Positions 57,501 to 64,000 of a stretch of 64,000 nt of DNA are shown here, piece by piece. The DNA comes from Hyphomicrobiales bacterium (GTDB lineage Bacteria; Pseudomonadota; Alphaproteobacteria; Rhizobiales; JACESI01), in NCBI GenBank assembly GCA_013911885.1, contig JACESI010000002.1:62001-126000 (forward strand), written 5' to 3'. The translations under genes and the position numbers were made by a program. Each line of letters begins with the position of its first letter. Position 1 is the stretch's first letter. Below the pieces are notes generated by a model. That model did no database searches. It saw only the letters and a list, made by a program, of their open reading frames with translations, and was not told the DNA's origin.

Positions 57501-60500
57501 TCAAGCGGCCTTCTCGCCTTCGCTGACGAGCTTTGCAAGCTGGCTCAGGATCACAGCGCTGCCCTTCAGCCGCTTTTCCGGCACTGGCCAGTCGCGCAGA
57601 ATCACGAGCCGCTGATCCGGCTTGATCTTGGCCAGACTTCCCTGCTCGGAAATATAGCGCACCAGAGCCGTCGGGTTCGGGAATTCCTTGTTTCTGAAAG
57701 TCAGAACCAGTCCTTTCGGTCCCGCATCCACCTTTTCTACATTGGCAACCCGGCAAAGCCCCTTGATGAAGACGATCTTCAGCAGATGTTCGACCTCTTC
57801 CGGCAAGGGGCCGAAGCGGTCGATCAGGTCCGCGCCGAAGCCGTCGATTTCCTTTGCATCGGCAAGGTCGGCAAGGCGGCGATAGAGTTGCAGCCTCAAG
57901 TTAAGATCGGGCACATAAGTCTCCGGGATCAGGACGGGTGTGCCGACGGTGATCTGCGGTGACCATTTGCCGTCGTCCTCGCTCTCGCCCCCAGCCTTCT
58001 GGGTTGCGACCGCCTCTTCCAGCATTTGCTGGTAAAGCTCGAAGCCGACCTCCCGAACATGGCCTGATTGTTCTTCACCGAGAAGATTGCCAGAACCGCG
58101 CTGATCGAGATCGTGGCTTGCAAGCTGGAAGCCGGCGCCGAGACTATCAAGCGATTGCAGCACTTTGAGCCGGCGTTCTGCGGCACGTGTCAGCGTCTTG
58201 TTCACTGCAACCGTCATGATGGCATAGGCGCGGGTCTTGGATCGGCCGACCCTGCCCCGGATCTGATAGAGCTGGGCAAGCCCGAACATGTCGGCGCGAT
58301 GTACAATCAGCGTGTTCGCCCGCGGCACGTCCAGACCCGATTCAACGATGGTCGTTGAAAGCAGCACGTCATATTGCCCTTCGTAGAAGGCATTCATGAC
58401 ATCCTCAAGCTCGCTCGGGGCCATCTGGCCATGGGCGACCGCGACCTTGAGTTCCGGTACTTTTTCATCCAGAAATTCACGAATGGTGCGAATATCGCTG
58501 ATGCGCGGACAGACATAGAAGCTCTGCCCGCCGCGATAGCGCTCGCGCAGCAAGGCTTCCCGGATCGTGATTCCGTCGAAAGGCGAGACGAAGGTGCGCA
58601 CCGAGAGCCGATCGACCGGCGGCGTGGTGATCAGCGACAATTCCCTCACCCCGGTCAGCGCCAGTTGCAGCGTACGCGGGATCGGCGTTGCCGAAAGCGT
58701 GAGGACGTGCACTTCCGATTTCAGTTCCTTCAGCCGTTCCTTGTGCTTCACGCCGAAACGCTGCTCTTCGTCAATGATCAGAAGGCCGAGATCCTTGAAG
58801 GCGATCGCCTTGCCGAGCAGCGCGTGGGTGCCGATAACGATATCGACATTGCCGTTCATCATGCCGGATTTCGTGTCATTCAGGACCTTTCCGCTGACGA
58901 GACGCGATGCCTGTTCAACACGAACGGGAAGGCCGGAAAAGCGGTCGCGGAAAGTCTGGAAATGCTGCCGGGCGAGCAGTGTCGTCGGCACGACGACCGC
59001 AACCTGCTTGCCGTTCATGACAGCGACGAAGGCGGCCCGAAGGGCAACTTCTGTCTTGCCGAAGCCGACATCGCCGCAGATGAGGCGGTCCATCGGCCGG
59101 CCGGTGACGAGATCATCGAGAACCGCGTCGATGGCCGACAACTGATCTTCCGTCTCATCATAGGGAAAGCGGGCGACAAATTCGCCATAAAGACCATCAG
59201 GCGTCGGCAAGGGCGTTGCCGTCTTGAGAGCGCGTCTTGCCGCCACCGCGATCAGCTGATCGGCCATGTCGAGAAGCCGCTTTTTCAGCTTTGCCTTGCG
59301 CGCCTGCCAGGCGGTACCGCCGAGCCGGTCAAGCGGGGTCTCGCTCTCGCCTGATCCATAGCGCGAGAGAAGTTCGATATTCTCAACCGGCAGGAACAGA
59401 CGGTCGCCGCCATGATAGGTTATTTCGAGGCAATCATGCGGCGCCCCCGCCGCCATGATCGAGCGCAGACCTTCAAACCGACCGATCCCGTGGTCGATAT
59501 GAACGACCAGATCGCCTTCGGAAAGACTGGTGACTTCCGAAATGAAGTCGGCATCCTTGCGCCGCCGTTTCGATTTGCGCACGAGCCTGTCGCCCAGAAT
59601 ATCCTGCTCGCCGATCATCATGAGGCCGGGGGTCTCGAAGCCTGTCTCAACCGGCAGAACAACCAGGGCAGCCACCCCGCTCGGCAGAGCCAGAACCTCA
59701 TCCCAGTTGCCGCAGGTGCGCACCAGCGCGAGGCCGTGGTCATTCAGCATCTGCCCCATGCGTTCGGCCGTGCCGGTCGACCAGCAGGCAATCGCCACCC
59801 GTCTCTCAGGCCCAAGCTGCGCTTTCACATGTTCGCTTACGGCATCAAAGACATTCATCTGGTCATTGTTGCGCTCGGGTGCGAAACTTCGCCCGGTCTT
59901 TCCTTCAAGATCGATCACGCGACGGTCGACCTGCATGACGCTGAACGGCGACAATTCGATCTTCTGGCGGTGCGCCATCGAGGCAAACAACTCTCTCGGT
60001 TCAGCATAGAGCATGTCCGGTTTGACCGGCTTGTAGGGCGTCCCGTCGCCATGGGCTTCTTCCATCGCGCTGAGACGGGCCTGATAATGATCTTTCACCT
60101 GTGCGTAGCGGGCCTTCATCGCCTCATCGGCAAGGTGATCCAGAATGATCGGCGCATCACCGGTCAGGCTCAGCACGTCGCTCAGGCTTTCATGGAAAAA
60201 TGGCAGCCAGTGTTCCATACCGGCATAACGCCGCCCCTCGCTCACGGCCTGATACAGCGCATCGTCACGGGTCGTGGCGCCGAACGTGCGCACATATGTT
60301 TCGCGGAAACGGCGGATTGTCTCCTCATTGAGCTGGATCTCGCTCATCGGAACGAGGCTGAAGTCATTCATCTGATGAAGCGAGCGTTGCGTTTCGGGAT
60401 CGAAACTGCGGATCGATTCAAGCGTATCGCCAAAGAAATCAAGCCGCAGCGGATCGCCCTCGCCGGGCGCATAAAGATCGATAATGCCGCCACGAACGGC

Positions 60501-61034
60501 ATATTCGCCGCGCTCGCGCACGGTCGGCGTGCGGTCAAATCCGTTATCCTGAAGCCAGCCTGTAATCGCCTCCATATTGAGGCGCTGGCCGGGGCGTCCG
60601 CTCAGGGCTTTCGCTTCCAGCGCCTGAACCGCCGGTATCCGCTGCACGGCGGCATTGGCGGTCAAGAGAAAGATCACGGGTCTACCCGTCTCTCCGATTG
60701 TCGCAAGCTGGCTCAATGCAGCCATCCGGTGGGCTGAAACGGCGGCCGACGGGGACACCCGGTCATAAGGCAGACAATCCCATGCCGGAAGCGTTGCAAT
60801 CTGGATGTCTGGCGCGAAGAACTGCAAGGCCTCTTCGAGCATCGACAAACGGCTGCCATCGCGCGCGATCATCACAAGAGCTGGTCCCTTCGGCACCCGT
60901 CTGTTCGGTGCCTTATCGCGTGCTCCGGTGCGGGTGCGGGCGAGATCGGCAAGAACGAGCGCCTCCATCCCATCCGGCACGCCGGAAAGGATGAGATCAT
61001 CACCGGATTTGAGAATGTCCTCGGGCAGGTTCAT
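57501..61034 (-). CDS. mfd: Transcription-repair coupling factor Mfd
   Basis: RLICGDVGFGKTEVALRAAFVAVMNGKQVAVVVPTTLLARQHFQTFRDRFSG; LLIIDEEQRFGVKHKERLKEL; IRGRVGRSKTRAYA. Confidence 0.97.
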   Translation of the reverse strand: MNLPEDILKSGDDLILSGVPDGMEALVLADLARTRTGARDKAPNRRVPKGPALVMIARDGSRLSMLEEALQFFAPDIQIATLPAWDCLPYDRVSPSAAVSAHRMAALSQLATIGETGRPVIFLLTANAAVQRIPAVQALEAKALSGRPGQRLNMEAITGWLQDNGFDRTPTVRERGEYAVRGGIIDLYAPGEGDPLRLDFFGDTLESIRSFDPETQRSLHQMNDFSLVPMSEIQLNEETIRRFRETYVRTFGATTRDDALYQAVSEGRRYAGMEHWLPFFHESLSDVLSLTGDAPIILDHLADEAMKARYAQVKDHYQARLSAMEEAHGDGTPYKPVKPDMLYAEPRELFASMAHRQKIELSPFSVMQVDRRVIDLEGKTGRSFAPERNNDQMNVFDAVSEHVKAQLGPERRVAIACWSTGTAERMGQMLNDHGLALVRTCGNWDEVLALPSGVAALVVLPVETGFETPGLMMIGEQDILGDRLVRKSKRRRKDADFISEVTSLSEGDLVVHIDHGIGRFEGLRSIMAAGAPHDCLEITYHGGDRLFLPVENIELLSRYGSGESETPLDRLGGTAWQARKAKLKKRLLDMADQLIAVAARRALKTATPLPTPDGLYGEFVARFPYDETEDQLSAIDAVLDDLVTGRPMDRLICGDVGFGKTEVALRAAFVAVMNGKQVAVVVPTTLLARQHFQTFRDRFSGLPVRVEQASRLVSGKVLNDTKSGMMNGNVDIVIGTHALLGKAIAFKDLGLLIIDEEQRFGVKHKERLKELKSEVHVLTLSATPIPRTLQLALTGVRELSLITTPPVDRLSVRTFVSPFDGITIREALLRERYRGGQSFYVCPRISDIRTIREFLDEKVPELKVAVAHGQMAPSELEDVMNAFYEGQYDVLLSTTIVESGLDVPRANTLIVHRADMFGLAQLYQIRGRVGRSKTRAYAIMTVAVNKTLTRAAERRLKVLQSLDSLGAGFQLASHDLDQRGSGNLLGEEQSGHVREVGFELYQQMLEEAVATQKAGGESEDDGKWSPQITVGTPVLIPETYVPDLNLRLQLYRRLADLADAKEIDGFGADLIDRFGPLPEEVEHLLKIVFIKGLCRVANVEKVDAGPKGLVLTFRNKEFPNPTALVRYISEQGSLAKIKPDQRLVILRDWPVPEKRLKGSAVILSQLAKLVSEGEKAA

Positions 61035-61035
61035 G

Positions 61036-61332
61036 TCAGCGGGAGTGGAACGCGACGATCCGGTCGAAGAGAGCGGAGCGGTAATTATCGGGTGCGTCAG
61101 CTTCGCCGCTGATCCATTTGAACAATTCGCGGTCCGGCGCGTCCATGAGATGTTCGAATGTATCAAGATCATCCGGCGCCATGCTGGGAAGATGATTGTC
61201 GGCGAAAGTGCCGAGAATGATGTCCATTTCCTTGATGCCCCGGTGCCAGGCCCGGAAAAGCATCTTTTTGCGACGCGGCTCCAGCCCGTCGGATGAAAGA
61301 GACGGACCACTGGAATTGGGAATGGGTGACAT
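61036..61332 (-). CDS. sdhE: Succinate dehydrogenase assembly factor SdhE
   Basis: RRKKMLFRAWHRGIKEMDIILGTFADNHLPSM...LDAPDRELFKWISGE pattern. Confidence 0.93.
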   Translation of the reverse strand: MSPIPNSSGPSLSSDGLEPRRKKMLFRAWHRGIKEMDIILGTFADNHLPSMAPDDLDTFEHLMDAPDRELFKWISGEADAPDNYRSALFDRIVAFHSR

Positions 61333-61457
61333 CGGATTCTCATGCGTTCTGGGGGCGTTGCCTGTGGAAGCCGACGCGCCCGCTTGATTGAAAGGTTCTA
61401 TACCGCCTTGAAAGCGACTAGGCTATAGATCGCTTCCTTTGCAAGGATTTAATTCAG

Positions 61458-63593
61458 ATGACGCTGATGACAACGCGCCCGAACGATCTCGATCCGCTTT
61501 TCCGCTCGGTTTCCGTTCTTGAGGGGATCGGTCCCAAGCTTGCAAAGATGCTCCAGAAACTGTTGCCGAGCGTGCGCGCTGATCAGGAAGCACGGGTGCT
61601 GGACCTGTTGTTCCATATGCCATCCGGTCTTGTCGACCGTCGTCACCAGCCCGGTATTGCAAATGCCTTTCCCGGCCAGATCGTGACGCTGAAGGTGACA
61701 ATCGACGAACACCGCCCGCCGCCGCGTGGCAACCGTCGCGCACCCTACAAGATCGCGGTGCACGATGCGACAGGCAACCTGACGCTGATTTTTTTCCACA
61801 GCCACGGCGATTATCTCGCAAAGCAATTCCCCCCCGGAGAAACGCGTTATGTCAGCGGCCGGATCGAGGATTTCGGCGGTATGCCGCAAATGACCCATCC
61901 CGATTATATCGTCACAGAGACGGCGTTTCAGGACTTGCCGCTGATCGAGCCGATCTATCCCCTGACAGCGGGGCTGTCGCCGAAAACCCTTGGCCGGGCG
62001 GTGCGTTCCGCCCTCTCCTTCGTCCCGGTTGATCCCGCATGGCCGGAATGGATCGACCCGTCGGTGATGCGCCTTCGAAGCTTCCCGCCTTTTGGTGCGG
62101 CCCTGTCGGCAATCCACTGTCCGCTTGATGCAGCCGTTCTTGAACGGGAAAGCCTGGCGTTTCAGCGGCTTGCCTATGATGAATTGCTGGCGGGCCAGCT
62201 GGCGCTCGGTCTCGTGCGCCTCAAGATACGCAAGACACGCGGCATCGTGCGAAAGGGGGATGGCGTTCTTTGCCAGCGCATTGCGGCCGCCCTAAAGTTT
62301 CAACTCACCGCCTCCCAGCAGACCGCCATTACGGAAATAGCCGAGGACCTTGCCTCGCCCGAGCGAATGGTGCGCCTTCTTCAGGGCGATGTCGGAGCTG
62401 GAAAAACCATTGTCGGTCTCATGGCAATGGCGACGGCCTGCGAGGCGGGCTTTCAGTCCGCATTGATGGCGCCGACGGAAATTCTGGCGCGCCAGCATCT
62501 TGCAACCATCCGCCCGCTCGCCGAGGCTGCGGGCATCCGGGCGGAAATCCTCACCGGGCGGGAGAAAGGCGCCGAGCGCCGGGCGATCCTCGAAGCGTTG
62601 CTCAGCGGCGATATCGACATTCTCATCGGCACCCACGCGCTGTTTCAGGAAAGCGTCCGCTTCTCCAGCCTTGGCCTTGTCATCATCGATGAGCAACATC
62701 GCTTCGGCGTGCATCAGCGCCTCGCCCTCACCCAGAAGGGTGATGCGACCGATCTTCTCGTCATGACCGCGACCCCGATCCCACGGACATTGGTGCTGAC
62801 TTATTTTGGCGAGATGGACGTCTCGAAACTGACCGACAAGCCGGTTGGGCGACTTCCGATAGAGACACGGACCATTGCCCTTGAGCGGGTCAGCGATGTG
62901 GCCGGGCGCATCAAGGCGGCGATTGATGATGGTGACAAGGTCTATTGGGTCTGCCCGCTTGTCGAGGAAAACGAGGAACTCGATTTCACAGCGGCCGTCG
63001 AGCGCGAACGCACACTTGCAGCCCTTCTCGGGCGGGAGCGGGTCGCACTGGTGCACGGTCAGATGGCCCCGGCAGAAAAAGACGAGGCGATGCGGCGCTT
63101 CCAGACCGGCGATGCCCGCGTTCTCGTTGCAACCACGGTGATCGAGGTCGGCGTTGATGTCGCGAATGCGACCATCATGGTGATCGAACACGCCGAACGC
63201 TTCGGCCTGTCGCAGCTCCATCAGCTGCGGGGGCGGGTCGGGCGCGGCAGCAAGCGGTCAACCTGCCTGCTTCTTTACAAATCACCGCTCAGTGAAGTGA
63301 GCCGCGCACGACTTCAGGTGATGAAGGATACCCAGGATGGTTTCGTGATTGCAGAGGAGGATTTGCGATTGCGCGGTGAAGGCGATCTTCTCGGCACCCG
63401 CCAGAGCGGCATGCCCGGTTTCCGTGTCGCCAATCTTGCGATCCATGCCGATCTTCTGGAAACGGCCCGCGATGATGCGCGTCTCATTCTTGCAAGGGAC
63501 CCGGACCTGAAGAGCGAGCGCGGCGCAGCGCTCAGGCGGCTTCTTTATCTGTTTGACCGCGATGAGGCGATCCGCCTTCTGCGCGCCGGGTGA
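61458..63593 (+). CDS. recG: ATP-dependent DNA helicase RecG
   Basis: LLQGDVGAGKTIVGLMAMATACEAGFQSALMAPTEILARQH; LVIIDEQHRFGVHQR; QLRGRVGRGSKRSTCLLLY. Confidence 0.97.
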   Translation: MTLMTTRPNDLDPLFRSVSVLEGIGPKLAKMLQKLLPSVRADQEARVLDLLFHMPSGLVDRRHQPGIANAFPGQIVTLKVTIDEHRPPPRGNRRAPYKIAVHDATGNLTLIFFHSHGDYLAKQFPPGETRYVSGRIEDFGGMPQMTHPDYIVTETAFQDLPLIEPIYPLTAGLSPKTLGRAVRSALSFVPVDPAWPEWIDPSVMRLRSFPPFGAALSAIHCPLDAAVLERESLAFQRLAYDELLAGQLALGLVRLKIRKTRGIVRKGDGVLCQRIAAALKFQLTASQQTAITEIAEDLASPERMVRLLQGDVGAGKTIVGLMAMATACEAGFQSALMAPTEILARQHLATIRPLAEAAGIRAEILTGREKGAERRAILEALLSGDIDILIGTHALFQESVRFSSLGLVIIDEQHRFGVHQRLALTQKGDATDLLVMTATPIPRTLVLTYFGEMDVSKLTDKPVGRLPIETRTIALERVSDVAGRIKAAIDDGDKVYWVCPLVEENEELDFTAAVERERTLAALLGRERVALVHGQMAPAEKDEAMRRFQTGDARVLVATTVIEVGVDVANATIMVIEHAERFGLSQLHQLRGRVGRGSKRSTCLLLYKSPLSEVSRARLQVMKDTQDGFVIAEEDLRLRGEGDLLGTRQSGMPGFRVANLAIHADLLETARDDARLILARDPDLKSERGAALRRLLYLFDRDEAIRLLRAG

Positions 63594-64000
63594 TCACTCG
63601 GCCGCTGCCGCCCGCCCGCCCTTTTCAGTCAGGCTCTTCAGTTGCTCCTGATATTTCGGCGAGACGAGGCCAGCCGAGATCACAAGTTTTGCCGCGTCCT
63701 CGATGCTCATATCAAGCGGAATGATTTCGGACTCGCGTATATATAGAAGAAATCCGGATGTGGGGTTCGGTGTTGTCGGCAAAAATACACCGATGATATC
63801 ATCACCTTCATCACCAGCTCCGGTTTCACCATCAAGTCTGGCGCGGATTTCGCCCTGTGCGGCGGTTGATATGAACACAACGGCAAAAAGACCTTTGCGC
63901 GGATATTCGACAAGGCCCGCACGCTGAAAGCTCTTCTGCTGCTGCGACAGAACCGTTTCGAACAATTGCTTGAGGCCGCTATAGAGATTGCGGATCAGCG
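63594..64000 (-). CDS. DUF502 family membrane protein (5' end outside window)
   Basis: Frame open to window edge: LIRNLYSGLKQLFETVLSQQQKSFQRAGLVEYPRKGLFAVVFIST...GDDIIGVFLPTTPNPTSGFLLYI. Confidence 0.88.
   Translation of the reverse strand, partial: LIRNLYSGLKQLFETVLSQQQKSFQRAGLVEYPRKGLFAVVFISTAAQGEIRARLDGETGAGDEGDDIIGVFLPTTPNPTSGFLLYIRESEIIPLDMSIEDAAKLVISAGLVSPKYQEQLKSLTEKGGRAAAAE

Noticed and set aside
59412-60737. 441-aa plus-strand ORF within mfd
   Set aside because: Antisense to Mfd; no independent support.
1-64000. CRISPR array, rRNA genes, complete IS element or toxin-antitoxin pair
   Set aside because: Looked for regularly spaced repeats, rRNA motifs and transposase signatures; none seen.

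Overview
The window is a mosaic alphaproteobacterial region, read from sequence only. Bases 1-9.6 kb are the late end of a prophage with an RcGTA-like tail module: tape measure, DUF2460, DUF2163, NlpC/P60, TIM-barrel host-specificity protein, DUF2793, DUF6127, M15 endolysin, and an overlapping Rz/Rz1 spanin pair. It directly abuts a mer locus (merR, frameshifted merT, merP, merF, merA). Next come a copper/periplasmic redox island (multicopper oxidase, two DUF411, cytochrome c, two TlpA-like, SCO family, two PCu(A)C, CcdA), a PhnDCE-like ABC transporter with a large diheme peroxidase facing an MntR-like regulator across a perfect palindrome, and a PbrR/CadR-type locus (P1B ATPase, two ICMT-like proteins, LspA, DsbB, DsbA). 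An AT-rich segment with an HNH endonuclease at about 34.5-35.7 kb separates this accessory block from a chromosomal backbone: beta-barrel OMP, LysR, fused FdsGB and FdsA, PntAB, quinone oxidoreductase, UbiH-like, LpxL-like, HspQ, IalB, a peptide-binding protein, a degenerate ANL enzyme, REC-REC-GGDEF-like, FrnE-like, Mfd, SdhE, RecG and DUF502. Best second-look items: the mntR/diheme/PhnDCE locus, three MerR-type 19-bp-spacer promoters, the 1-nt merT frameshift, a domain inserted in the phage TIM-barrel protein, the lspA/ICMT/dsb metal operon, small Met/Cys-rich ORFs, and a perfect FNR/FixK box at 37044.
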